From: Antedon mediterranea
Lineage: Eukaryota > Echinodermata > Crinoidea > Comatulida > Antedonidae
Direction of reading: 5' to 3'
Length of the DNA stretch: 64,000 nt
Assembly (NCBI RefSeq): GCF_964355755.1
Contig: NC_092672.1
Span: 3,348,001-3,412,000, forward strand
The translations under genes were made by a program, and so were the position numbers. Within the stretch, counting starts at the first letter, position 1; the number at the start of each line of letters is the position of its first letter. Under the pieces are notes generated by a model. The model was not told the origin of the DNA. It worked only from the letters and a program-made list of their open reading frames with translations, and ran no database searches. Positions 33,861-46,212 of the stretch are shown here, in pieces.

Positions 33861-36530
33861 TAGTCCAGTCAAAAATCACCCTCACCATGGTATAAGAACG
33901 TACCCTAATAAAATTTCATCCGTAGGTTCTACGTATATAGGTAATAACATTTCTTGATGTTGCGTCTTGCAAAACTTGGGATTTTACGAGAAAATTAGAC
34001 TTTTATACCCAATTTATAACCGCCTCATGTCGTATTATTGTATACAGCGAATGCGACGAAGCGTGACTGAAATTACGAGACGCCGTTAGCGCCCGTTGAA
34101 AAATGCATTAACAAAGCTAAAAACCTACAAAGACTAATAGTTTATACAATGATTTAAATATAGTTTACAATAAATTGTATAATAAAATACATAACATATA
34201 GAGAAAACTCAAATATAAACTAAAATATTTACAGATATGTGTTTAAAAATGTACAAATCAAAATGGCCTTCCATAAAATAAAGTGCGCCCTCACGAGTCA
34301 TACTTTTATCGGACTTGTGTGGAATGGTTATACAAGGCATTAATATACGAAACCCGATGCGATTTGTTAGTTATTGCCTCTGCAAGAGGCAGAATATTAT
34401 ATTTTCACAAATATATTTCTATTTTTTATCATGGAAAAAAGGATTGTATATTTAAACACATTACAACCTCCAGTCTACCATCATGATGGATTAAGTGAAT
34501 TGCGCCGTATTGTATATTTGCTAAAGCGTAATAATGATCTCCTAGTTATCTACCTAGTTTTATTCTGGACATTCTTTTTTTTTACAGCATTACTTGCGTG
34601 GATATCACAATGCATTGTATATTCGCGATTATAGTCAATGTTAATTTGAGTAAGAATCATTATTATATGACAGTCCATTTCGCGTATACGATTTAAATGA
34701 ATAAAGTCGTCTGAAATATTTTCTTATTGGTTATCCGCAACAAAGTTAATCCTTGTGATTGTTAGTTTTGTTTAAGTTTCTTTGAATTGATTCATCCATA
34801 TCGTATGATGTGTGAGACAATTTCGTCTTTTAGAAAATGTAATCCTGCCACCGAATATTCTTTATGTTCGAGACGTCTGACGGATAACTGTGTTATTCTT
34901 TTACGTTTAATTAACTAATCTTCATCTTCACTTTTTGGGACAATAGCCTACATCTTTTAAGTTTAAAACGTCATTTATAAGCAATTGATTAAGCCAACAA
35001 ATTAAACTACAGTGTTCTTCCAAGCTTTATAAATATTATTCAAATTCATTAAAATGCGTCGGACTCGGCGGAAAACAATATTTGAAATAAATGCATATAA
35101 AAAGTTTTTTGTGGACTTTACTTTCTCGTCCCAAGTTAGAACTTTCAGGTCAGGCCGTGGAGGTGAACCAATCGTTTATGACATGCTTTTGTGTATAAAA
35201 TGTCCAATAATAATTATCATTGTAGGACTACTCTCCACCAAAAAAACTTTATATTAGAATGTATTTATTACGTCACGTCTTAAAAAAAGGAGAATTGGGA
35301 AATACAGTATGTTGTCGTTTCTCGCGAATCTTACATCACACTCCCACATCTCACTCTCTTTTATTTAGTGAAATGTGAATGGTGGAAAAACGGGAAAATA
35401 CGTTAACTTTAGAAAACTTTGAATTCTGGAAGACGACTTCGAACTTAAAGAATCGTCATGAATGACGTTTATTGGCTCAAACTTCACACATCGGTACGAT
35501 GTGGAGGCCAGACGGATTCAGAGAGGATCAAACCGGCAACTCCTCCTCATTGGCAGTGGGGGAAGTGGTTGGTGGCGGCGGGTGAAAAGGGAAAATGAAA
35601 AATGTTGATTTAGACGAATCCCGACCAGCCCCTTTGATACCCTCTAAATAATTGTAGGAAAGTGAAAGGCCTACTTGAGGTAGTATCTTTCGTATAGGCC
35701 TACGCGTAATTGATTATCCTTAAATGATTGGTTCTTACTCTAATTAAGATTATAATCGCGAATGGCAGTTCAAAATATGCAATGCATTGTGATATCCACG
35801 CAAGGAATGCTGTGGAAACAAAAATGTCCAAAATAAAACCAGCAGAACTAGGAAATCATTACGCTCCAGCAGATATACAAATATACACTTTATCCATCAT
35901 GATGGTATACTGGAGGTTGTAATGTGTTTAAATATATACAATCCTTTTTTCCATGATAAAAAATATAAATAAATTTGTGAAAATAAAATATTCTGCCTCT
36001 TGCGCAAAAAAAGGCAATAACTAATAAACCGCATCGGGTTTCGTACATTTATGCCTTGTATAACCATTCATATACAAGTCCGATAAAAGTATGACTTGTG
36101 AGGGCGCACTTTATTTTATGGAAGGCCATTTTGATTTGTACATTTTTAAACACATATCTGTAAATATTTTAGTTTATATTTAAGTTTTCTCTATATGTTA
36201 TGTATTTTATTATACAATTTATTGTAAACTATATTTAAATCATTGTATAAACTATTAGTTTTGTAGGTTTTTAGCTTTGTTAATGCATTTTTCAACGGGC
36301 GCTAACGGCGTCTCGTAATTTCAGTCACGCTTCGTCGCATTCGCTGTACACAATAATACGACATGAGGTGGTTATAAATTAGGTATAAAAGTCTAATTTT
36401 CTCGTAAAATCCCAAGTTTTGCAAGACGCAACATCAAGAAATGTTAATACCTATATACATAGAACCTACGGGTGAAATTTTATTAGGGTACGTTCTTATA
36501 CCATGGTGAGGGTGATTTTTGACTGGACTA
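33861..36530. mobile_element. Long-inverted-repeat (foldback-like) element inserted in C1q gene A
   Basis: Left arm about 33861-34665 and right arm about 35722-36530 are inverted copies, close to 97 percent alike over the outer 200 nt and more diverged inward. Termini are TAGTCCAGTC and GACTGGACTA, flanked by TAT on both sides as a 3-bp target duplication. The 1.05-kb centre has no transposase-like frame. The arms contain short open frames with no recognisable domain. Non-autonomous; superfamily not determined (3-bp targets occur in PIF/Harbinger-type elements). Confidence 0.9.
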
Positions 36531-37390
36531 TATAGGTTGTACTAATTGGTTCAGTCCATACTTCATCACCTGATACTAGATCAAGTACCACCATTGTGCT
36601 TGCAGAACTATACAAACTCTCATTACTTGTTCTTGTGGATACTTGCACAATATCATTTTTCATGACTTTTGTTGCAATTGGACGATTACTACCATCTTTC
36701 CTTGATGTCACCTGGAATACATAAACACCTGGAATTGTACAAACAAATTTGCCCGTTTCATTGTTGTAGTCATTTCCCACGTTTGTAATTATTGTGTCGT
36801 ACATTAATAGACCGGTAACGCGACCTGGGTTGAATTTAAAAACTGCTGTAAAAGCAGATTTCTGCCGACTAGCCTGTTCACCTTTTTCTCCCTTTATATT
36901 ATTTACACCTGGTAGCCCAATGATACCTTGAGGTCCAGTTGGTCCCATTTTACCAGGAATTCCACGTAACCCTATGCTTCCTCCATCTCCCTTTTCTCCT
37001 TTAAGGCCTTGTAGTCCTTTCATTCCTTGTGCTCCTTTCATTCCTTGTGCTCCTTTCATTCCTTGTTCTCCATGTATTCCTTGTTCTCCTTTCACTCCAT
37101 TTACTCCTTGTGGCCCTGATGCACCTGAATTGCCATTATGTCCTGGAACACCAGGAATCCCAGGTGTACAACAGCTATTACAAGCTCCAGAGTTGACAGT
37201 TTGAGCTGCTGACTTGGTTGTTTGGATGACAACAAGTAGTTTTATTGCAGTTATAAGAAACATGTTTAATCTAAAAATTCAATAAAATTTATACAATACA
37301 ATACAATTTCTTTTTTTATTATAAATCATATCAAGATTATTCTAACTGCAGTTATTGCTGCCTAAATGTTATTACGGTGACTGTAATAAT

Positions 37391-37488
37391 GTAAAGCTCT
37401 TTCCACACTATCAAACTTTATGTGTCAAATATGTGAAGTGCACATATATGGAGGACATTATGATGGGAACATCACACTAGTTTGCTAA
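37391..37488. mobile_element. MITE family 1, eroded copy
   Basis: GTAAAGCTCTTTCCACACTA is followed by an inverted TTTATGTGTCAAAT block and GAACATCACACTAGTTTGC. The order is rearranged compared with intact copies. It lies in the single intron of C1q gene A. Confidence 0.6.
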
Positions 37489-38263
37489 ATAACTGCATAA
37501 TAATAATAAACAGAGTAAGTAGCCAATCTCATGCGTCTGAAACTATTAAACTGGATAATTGTATGCACCGAGAAATCTTGGTGTCAAACCATGTGACTTG
37601 TACGTGTTTGCCCAGACGGTGTTTCAAGCTCAAATAGTATATGTATGAAATGCCATATGTGCCAAAATATTTATCGTTTTACTAATATTAAGTCAAAACT
37701 CCGTCTAGAACCCAGACTAGCAGTACATATAAACAAAACATATAAATAAAAAATAACAAAAACTAAGAAATATTTCATGATTTCAATCATCTCTATTTAC
37801 ATTTATTCTTTATCAATTTGTCCATTTTATTGTTGGAAAGTAATATTACTTAAACAAATTTTTAACAGTATTTATTGGTTTAGTCATTAATGCACTCCAT
37901 TGTTTGCAAACAAATACAATTTGTTTACAAAATATTTATATTAAACTATACTAATAACTATATATTTTAAAAATAAACAACTTGCAAGATTCTTGCAATA
38001 ATAATAATAATATGGATGCATTTAGGATGCTATTGGACAAATTCATATCATCTGATGTCCATATTTTAGAAGTTGGTACTGTACAGTACTGTACAACACT
38101 TGTATCATTCGAACTAGGGCTCACAGAATAGTCAGTGTATAAAAACTCACCCAAGATGCATAACTATTCGTTGTATTTTCTGTTGATCAGTAAATTTAGA
38201 TGTTTCTCTTTCGTCGTCTACTGTTTCGTAATAACACAACTTTGTCTTTTCACACTATTTATA

Positions 38264-40274
38264 TAAAGTCTGATCTCAAGGAAACATACAGTAAAATTAT
38301 ATTGAAAAAAATATTTTCTCCTTTTTAATTGGCTGTTATATTGTTGCCAGAAAAATGCCATATTTTCTGTAGTACAGCTGTTTTATGTAATTTAATTTGT
38401 AATGATTTGGACCGGATGATAAAAAGCTGTATTTTTTAAAGTAAAACACAATAAGATTAAAGTTTGATTTAGAATAACAGAAGTTTGTTTTTGAACTTTT
38501 ACATATTATTAGATTAGAGGTTGTATTAAATCATCTTCCATTGTACTATTGTAGGAGTTAAAAGAAAGAGGAAGGGACAAACACTCAGACTTCACCTTCT
38601 GTGATCTTTTGTAAAATATGTAAAATATCAAAATTAAATGTAGTTGAAAGAACATATTGAGAAATTATTTTCAGTGGCACTGGCAGCTATACAAAATTTT
38701 GTAAATAGGGGTTGGGGGAGGGAGAAATGGTGAAATGAAGGGCTGAACTTAATTTGATATCCTATCCTACTGTATCCTGACAACTTGCGAAATGTGGGAG
38801 CTGGGCCCCTTCTTGGATCCATCCCCGACTTTTTCTTAGTATTTTATTTATCACAAATCATCAACAACAATTGTATCCGCTTCTATTTATGGGGCCCATA
38901 CATTAGCTAAGCCATATGGTGTAAGATAAGCATAGTAACTTAATTTTAAAATATATAAAATATTATTAATAAGTATAATAATTTTTTAAATAGTAGTAAT
39001 ATATTATAAACAGTTTGAATTTTCACTAAAATGTTATAATTTTTGTTATAAAAGTAAAAATGGCTATTATAAGAAATTATCGCTCATTGCAGTATCATCA
39101 AAAGTGTAGAAATAATAAAACAATATACTTTAAAATATGAAATATATATACAGTATGACCACAAAATAAAAATAAGCTTTCTAGTGATATTGAATCCAAC
39201 GCTAATCACTAGACACTTTACGTTTTTCTCTGTCTCCACCCAGGTGTACAAATGGGTACCTGGAAAGGTCAAGACACAACTTGATTAAGAGCTGATTAAG
39301 AGCTGCATTATGGGAGTATGTTTTCATACCTGTTTGATCCAAAATTGACCGGGGTATGTACAGCGCTTAGAGGTTTCACAACAATAGGCCCTTTATAAGT
39401 CCAGGTGTTATTAACAAAATACATAAGATGACAATAATAATGATGACAACTATTTTATATTACTAAAATTAGAAGTTTATCTAAACTAATCATAACTTTT
39501 TAAATAAGAAATATTAGTATAAAATACCTAATGCTATAGAACACAAAACGGCATCTGACAATAAATGAATGAATTAATTAAATATGTGTAAAATTCAACT
39601 GTTAATTTAGTGCACGTTTGCCTGTCATACATGAAGCAACTAAATCATAAACTTCAATAGAAAATGTTCTTCTTTGTTTAAAAGTGTACTGTATATTGCT
39701 CCAAAGGCAATCATATCCCAGCATTCAATGGACTCTTAAGAATAACATTTTACTGAAAATCAATAAAACATTAAAAAAACTTTATCTTACTCAGTAGTAT
39801 GTTTATTACATTTAACCTTATAAAGGCAAAAATTAAAATGATATCAACTTTACTTAATTCAGTTCCACTTCATAGCAAAAAAAGAAGCACAAATGGAAAA
39901 AATGTAAATAATCACATAAAGTACAGTATCATCAACATCATGTGTTTTCTGCGCCATTTTAGGAAAATTAAAGTTTCATCTATTCAAAAATGTACATTTG
40001 CCAGTTATATTAAATTTTATTTGAATATATTCAAAATTATTTTTTATTATTATTTATTATTATAGTGCATTTACTTATTGAAATATAAATAAAATGTTTT
40101 TCTACAAAATACAATATTGTTTGGTAAAACTTAAAAACTATTAAAAAAAGAATTAGTGTACAAAGTATTTTTTAGGTCATTTGAATTTAAAGCAAAATAA
40201 TATGTTATTACATTTTAGACATTTGTTAATCAGTTTATTACAGTAGTTTGTCTGATTATCTGCATAATATTACT
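38264..40274. other. Spacer between C1q genes A and B
   Basis: Contains a SINE body (39187-39420) and AT-rich sequence. The 3' flank of gene B lies at its right end. No gene seen. Confidence 0.6.
39187..39420 (+). mobile_element. SINE body, copy 1
   Basis: Ordered motifs ATTGAATCCAACGCTAATC, CAGGTGTACAAATGGGTACC, AAGGTCAAGACACAACTT, CATACCTGTTTGATCC, AAAATTGACCGGGGTATG and CCTTTATAAGTCCAGG. Copies with the same order lie at 49815-50035 and 51655-51900. The tRNA-like head is not well preserved. Confidence 0.65.
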
Positions 40275-42071
40275 TTATGCTGCATAAAGCAAAAAGCCTG
40301 AGAATGAGCAATGTCCATAGCTAGAACTATAGTAATAGTTAGAGGTTGTACTATATGGCTGAGTCCATACTTGATCACCTGATACTAGATCAAGTACCAC
40401 CATTGTGCTTGCTGAAGTATAATTATTTCCATCTGAACTTGTTGTTATTTGACCACTTTCATTTTTCATGATTCTTGTTGAAACTGCTTGACCATTGGTA
40501 CCATCCTTCCTTGATGCCGTCTGGAATACATAAACACCTGGAATTACACAGACAAACTTGCCTGTTTCTTTGTTGTAATGATTTCCAACATTTGTAATTA
40601 TTGTGTCATACTTCATTGGGATAACGGCATGACGACCTGGGGATGATGTAAAAATTGCTGTAAAGGCAGATTTCTTCTGAATAGCTTGTTTACCTTTTTC
40701 TCCTTTTATACCATTTTCACCTGGTAATCCAATGAGGCCTTGATTTCCTTTTTGTCCTCTTATCCCATCTAAGCCATTCCTTCCATTATCTCCTTTTATT
40801 CCTTCTTCTCCTTTCATTCCCTTTTCTCCTTTTATACCATTTGTACCTGGTAGCCCAATGATGCCTTCAGGTCCTTTTGCTCCTAATTTACCAGGAATCC
40901 CATCTAATCCTTTGCTTCCATCATCTCCTTTAATTCCTTGTTCTCCTTTTATTCCTTGGTCTCCTTTCATTCCCTCTTCTCCTTTTGTACCATTTGTACC
41001 TGGTAGCCCAATGATGCCTTGTGATCCCATTGGTCCTAATTTACCAGGAATCCCATCTAATCCTTTGCTTCCATCATCTCCTTTGCTTCCATCATCTCCT
41101 TTCATTCCCTGTTCTCCTTTCACTCCTTGTTCTCCATTCATTCCTTCTTCTCCTTTCATTCCTTCTTCTCCTTTTGTACCATTTGTACCTGGTAGCCCAA
41201 TGATGCCTTGTGATCCCATTGGTCCTAATTTACCAGGAATCCCATCTAATCCTTTGCTTCCATCATCTCCTTTCATTCCTTGTTCTCCTTTCATTCCTTG
41301 TTCTCCATTCATTCCTTGTTCTCCATTCATTCCTTGTTCTCCTTTCATTCCTTGTTCTCCTTTCAATCCATATTTTCCATTTATTCCTTGTTCTCCTTTC
41401 ACTCCATTCATTCCTTGTGGCCCTGACACACCTGGATTACCATGATTTCCTGGAATGCCAGGAATCCCAGGTGTACAACAGCTCTTACAAGCTTCAGTAT
41501 CGGTTTGTGCTGCTGATTTCACGATGTGAATGACAAGAAGTTGTACAGAAATTCTGAACAACATGTTTGGAAATCTGAAATCCAATCAAATTATAATTCT
41601 TAAAATCAGAAATAAAGATCCTGGTTTTTAAATCATGAATATTCTCGACATATATGCACAACAACTTTTTGTATAGAGCTTCACAGGAGTTTATCAATTT
41701 TAGATAGGCCAATGAGATAGGGGAAAGTGTTACATTGAAATGTGCTTATAAATATACTACTGTAAGTGTAAAAGAAAAAAAAAAGTAATTTTATGCTCTA
41801 AATACAAATTACAAAATTTAAATTCCAAGTCATCTCTACTTCAAAGCATTCAATAGTTTAAATAACCTTTGCTACAGTACTGTACAATTTTTATACAAAC
41901 AAATTGAATAGCACCCAAATGTATGTATTGTTGCTTGCTACAGTACTATGACAATTTGAATCAGAGCTCATAGTCATAGTAATATTTAATGTTTAATAAA
42001 ACTAGAAGTTTTCTAAACTAATCACAACCCTAAGAAATATTTATTATAAAATAAACTTACCCAGAATGCAT
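40275..42071 (-). CDS. C1q-domain collagen protein B, secreted (2 exons, 436 aa)
   Basis: Exon 1 coding part 42061-42071 (ATGCATTCTGG, donor GTAAG); exon 2 41574-40275. Predicted secreted, trimer-forming recognition protein of the collagen/C1q type. A hydrophobic signal (SVQLLVIHIVKSAAQ) is followed by CKSCC, which could cross-link trimers, then a long Gly-X-Y region (about residues 38-295) rich in GEQGMKGEQG and GIPGKLGPMG, and a C-terminal C1q domain with ITNVGNHYN, GKFVCVIPGVYVFQ and the ending FSGFLLYAA. The collagen part holds internal duplications of a 63-residue (189-bp) block, making it the longest of the family here. TATA element (TATAAATA, minus strand) at 42172-42179, with the start site probably near 42145. 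The exon-1 ATG is preferred because gene D has no other. Confidence 0.9.
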
Positions 42072-42179
42072 GATAGTTTGTAGAATATCTTGTATTTGTT
42101 GTTGATCAGTAAAACTAGATGTTTCTCTTTTTATCTACTGATGTAAAATGAAACACCTTGTCTTTTTTCTCTATTTATA

Positions 42180-43200
42180 TCAAATCCATTTTATCAAAAT
42201 GGAAGCAAGTAATTGACTAGTAAATTATACTGGAGTTTGTAATTCAAAAGAAAGTTTCTTGTTTTGTGGACCCAAGTTTAAAAGTCACATTTAGTAGCTG
42301 TTTTGTATAAATAAATTTAGTGAAGAATCCCAGAATATCTGGTAATAAATGTCTATGTTTGACATTAAAAGTACATAACATAATTTGTTGGTATTTTAAT
42401 TGCAATTTGATTTAAAGATGTTTTGGTTTTTAAAAATCTTTTGAACTTTCTCATATAATTTACCTTTTCAAATGACAGGTTTTAAGTCATTAAATATGAC
42501 AATTCACAATAAATCTAGTATTATTTAATAAACAAACTCAGAAATGAAAATAAGTAGAGTAGTTTAAATCTTTTGTACTGTACAGTAGTATGCTCTCCTG
42601 ACTGTATTGAGGCAAGACCAGCACATGAAATCTATCTCAGCATGCAATTAAAGACTTATTAAACATAATGTTTTTAATGCAGTTGAATGAAACATTGAGA
42701 AAATACCTTTTCTTACTCAGTAGTTTTTTATTTATTACATGTAACTGTATAAAGACTTTTAATTGATATGAACTTTACATAATTCACTTCAAAGCATTTT
42801 GGCTAAGCCATGTAAAGTACACTAACTTTATGCTCTAAAATCACATGTTTGTACTGTATACTGCATTGAATTCTAAAAATATGTTTTGTTTTCAACAAAC
42901 ATATCATAAATAAAAAATAAACCAATGTGCAATATTGTTCGATTAAAATGAAATTTAAAACTTAAAATTTGAAAGTGGTATAGTAGCTTGCTGAATTATT
43001 TTGCTTATTTTTATTTACAATTATTAAAAGTAAATTGGATCTGTGTTTTCAAATTAATACATTATATAAGATATTACAGCATTACATAGCATTTAAAGCA
43101 TTGTGATATAATATTACAGTATACTTTGTTACTTCATTCAATTTTAGACATTTCTAAATCAGTTTATAACAGTTTGTCTGATTATCTGCATAATATTACT
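42180..43200. other. Spacer between C1q genes B and C
   Basis: The upstream flank of gene B closely matches that of genes C and D for several hundred nt (GGAAGCAAGTAATTGACTAG, AATTATACTGG...), a sign of segmental duplication. No gene seen. Confidence 0.6.
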
Positions 43201-44552
43201 TTATGCTGCATAAAGCAAAAAGCCTGAGAATGAGCAATGTCCATAGCTAGAACTATAGTAATAGTTAGAGGTTGTACTATATGGCTGAGTCCATACTTCA
43301 TCACCTGATATCAGATCAAGAACCACCATTGTGCTTGCAGAATCATTATAATCGCTCTCTGAAATTGTTGTTATTTGAAAACTTCCATTTTTCATGATTT
43401 TTGTTGAAACTGATTGACTATTGCCATTACTCTTCCTCGATGTCACCTGGAATACATAAACACCTGGAATTGCACAGACAAACTTGCCTGTATTTTTGTT
43501 GTAATGATTTCCAACATTTGTAATTATTGAGTTATACTTCATTGGGCTAACGGCATGACGACCTGGGGATGATGTAAAAATTGCTGTAAAGGCAGATTTC
43601 TTCTGACTAGCTTGTTTACCTTTTTCTCCTTTTATACCATTTGCACCTGGTAGTCCAGTTAGGCCTTGATTTCCTTTTGGTCCTCTTATCCCATCTAAGC
43701 CATTCCTTCCATTATCTCCTTTTATTCCTTGTGTTCCTTTCATTCCTTTTTCTCCCTTTACACCATTTCTACCTGGTAGCCCAATGATGCCTTGTGATCC
43801 CATTGGTCCTAATTTCCCAGGAATTCCATCTAATCCTTTGCTTCCATCATCTCCTTTCATTCCTTGTTCTCCTTTTATTCCTTGTTCTCCTTTGCTTCCA
43901 TCATTTCCTTTCATTCCTTGTTCACCTTTCACTCCATTCATTCCTTGTGGCCCTGACACACCTGTATTACCATGATTTCCTGGAATGCCAGGAATCCCAG
44001 GTGTACAACAGCTATTACAAGCTTCAGTATCTGTTTGTGCTGCTGATTTTACGATGTGAATGACAACAAGTTGTACAGCAATTGTAAAAAACATGTTGGA
44101 AAATCTGAAATTCAATAAAATTATAATCCCTAAATATCAGAAACAAAGATCCTGGTTTTTAAATCATGGGTGTCATGAATATATATGCACAACAAATTTT
44201 TGTATAGGGGGGTGGGGAAGTGTTAGATTTAACTGAGCTTATAAATATACTACTGTAAAAGAAAAAAAGAAGTAATTTTATGCTCTAAATACAAATTACA
44301 AAATTTAAATTCCAAGTCATCTCTACTTCAAAACATTCTGTAGTTGAAATATTCTTTGCTACAGTACTGTACAATTTGTATACAAAAAAATGGAATAGCA
44401 CCCAAAACATGTATTGTTGCTTGCTACAGTACTATGACAATTTGAATCAGAGCTCATAGTAATATTTGATATTTAATAAAACTGGAAGTTTATCTGAACT
44501 AATCACAACCTTAAGAAATATTTATTATAAAATAAACTTACCCAGAATGCAT
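43201..44552 (-). CDS. C1q-domain collagen protein C, secreted (2 exons, 304 aa)
   Basis: Exon 1 coding part 44542-44552; exon 2 44104-43201. Same plan as gene B: signal peptide (TIAVQLVVIHIVKSAAQ), CNSCC, about 40 Gly-X-Y triplets (including GIPGKLGPMGSQGIIGLPG and GIRGPKGNQGLTGLPG), then a C1q domain (ITNVGNHYNKNTGKFVC, GDEVWTQPYST, ending FSGFLLYAA). The last 25 residues are nearly the same as gene B, which suggests recent duplication or gene conversion. TATA element at 44652-44659 (minus strand). Intron 437 nt, phase 2 after GG. Ligand unknown. Confidence 0.9.
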
Positions 44553-44659
44553 GATAGTTTGTAGAATATCTTGTATTTTTTTTTGATCAGTAAAACTAGA
44601 TGTTTCTCTTTCATCTACTGATGTAAAATGAAACACCTTGTCTTTTTTCTCTATTTATA

Positions 44660-46212
44660 TCAAATCCATTATGTCAAAATGGAAGCAAGTAATTGACTAG
44701 TAAATTATACTGGCGTTTGTAAATCAAAAGAAAGTTTTTATTTTGTGGACCCAAGTTTAAAAGTCCCATTTAGTAGCTGTTTTGTATAAATAAATTTATG
44801 GAAGAATCCCAGTATATCTGGTAATAAATGTCTGTATGTTTGGTATTAAAAGAACATACCATTCATAATTTATTGGATTTATTTAGGTGAAGTTATTTCA
44901 TTTAAAAAAAAATATTCTGAACCTTCTCATCACAGGTTTTAAGTCATTAAATATGACAATGCACAATAAATCTACTATTATTTAACAAAATCAGAAATGA
45001 GAACAAGTAGAGTAGTTTAAATCTGTTGTACTGTATTAGCCTCATGCTCTGACTCCATAACATATATTGAGGCCAGACTAGCACATGGAATCTATCCCAG
45101 CATGCATTGAATGACTCTTGAACACGTTTGTAATGTAGTTTAATGAAACATCGAAAAATTATACAGTAGTACGTGTAGTAGTATTTTATTTATTACATTA
45201 AAGAACTAAAGACATTTTAAAATGATATAAACATTATATATTTTCTCAAACACAAAAATTAATGTGTGTAATTACTATGTGTAGTATCATCATCATCAAG
45301 TATTAACTTGTATTTTGGCCATTTGAATAAGAGACCTGTAAACATGGAGAATTTCCAAAGAATAAGCTTGGTGTGTGCTGAAAAGCACAAACTTTGGTTT
45401 TAATGTTTCAGTATTTTCGTATTGAATTTGTCCATTTTTGTTCTTTGTTTAAAGAATCTAAATTCAAACTCATTCTTTTAAAAATACCATGCTACACAGT
45501 TTAAATTCAAGGGGAAACACATATCTACAGACGGTGCGTGTTCAGACTGTTATTGAAAAAATGAATGCAATGTGTGGAACGACGTGTGGTGTATCAATCT
45601 TTTAGTGCTGTTTAGAAAAATACAGTACAATCATTACAAAAAAAAGTTAACTAAAATTTTTGGGTGGTTTTTTTTCAGGTTTTTTCGCAAGACCATAAGA
45701 TTCAATTGGAATGCGTAAGAGTTTCAGACAGGTCTGAAAATAAGCACAGTAACTTTTTTATAACTAACCATTATTTTTAAATCTACCTGATGTCGTGGTT
45801 CCGAACAAATAAAGAGGAGAATACACTTGGTTTCGTTCCTTCAGTCCGATTTATTAGTTTCGTTATTGTACTTCAGCGTCAAATCATTACATAGGCCTAA
45901 ATCATTTCAAGTACAGGGATTCAAGATTCAAGATTCAAGATTCAAGCCCTGCAAAATATGAATAACAAATAACAACCACTGTATCTAACAGTCAATTATA
46001 ACAATAAGTAATAATGTAATAATTCACAACACCAATCCAACAACGAACAATCACAATATATTAGTACCTCAAGTTATCAACACCAACGTATATGCCACAG
46101 CATCAACTCGTGATAACAAGATAACAACTCCTGATTATTATACTTCCGATCGAGCAAAACTAAGATAAATATTGTAAATACAAGTTTCATTAATTGTAAG
46201 CATGATTATAGT
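44660..46212. other. Spacer upstream of C1q gene C
   Basis: The part nearest gene C matches the flanks of genes B and D. Further out there is AT-rich DNA and a short GATTCAA repeat (about 45918-45945). No gene seen. Confidence 0.6.

Larger units (their letters stand above)
33793..38161 (-). pseudogene. C1q-domain collagen gene A, split by a 2.67-kb element
   Basis: Exon 1 coding part 38151-38161 (ATGCATCTTGG, donor GTGAGT); exon 2 37270-36531, interrupted, and resumed at 33857-33793 with the C-terminal piece ending FSGFLLYAA and TAA. Removing the insert and one TAT target copy restores an in-frame 271-codon reading. As it stands the frame runs 15 residues into the element and stops, so the last C1q strands are lost. 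The protein has a signal peptide, a CNSCC cluster, about 30 Gly-X-Y triplets and a C1q domain (ITNVGNDYN, GKFVCTIPGVYVFQV). A TATA element (TATAAATA, minus strand) is at 38256-38263. The truncated product probably cannot fold a full C1q trimer. Confidence 0.9.

Noticed and set aside
34283-34634. 67- and 86-aa frames inside the long-inverted-repeat element as a transposase
   Set aside because: No DDE motif or DNA-binding domain, too short, and the matching arm carries the same sequence with changes that break the frame.
40858-41533. Pro/Ser-rich or Leu-rich plus-strand open frames opposite the collagen regions (also at 36974, 43784, 49411 and 52678)
   Set aside because: They are antisense shadows of Gly-X-Y repeats, in which regular codons keep the opposite strand open. 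No start context or splice logic supports them.
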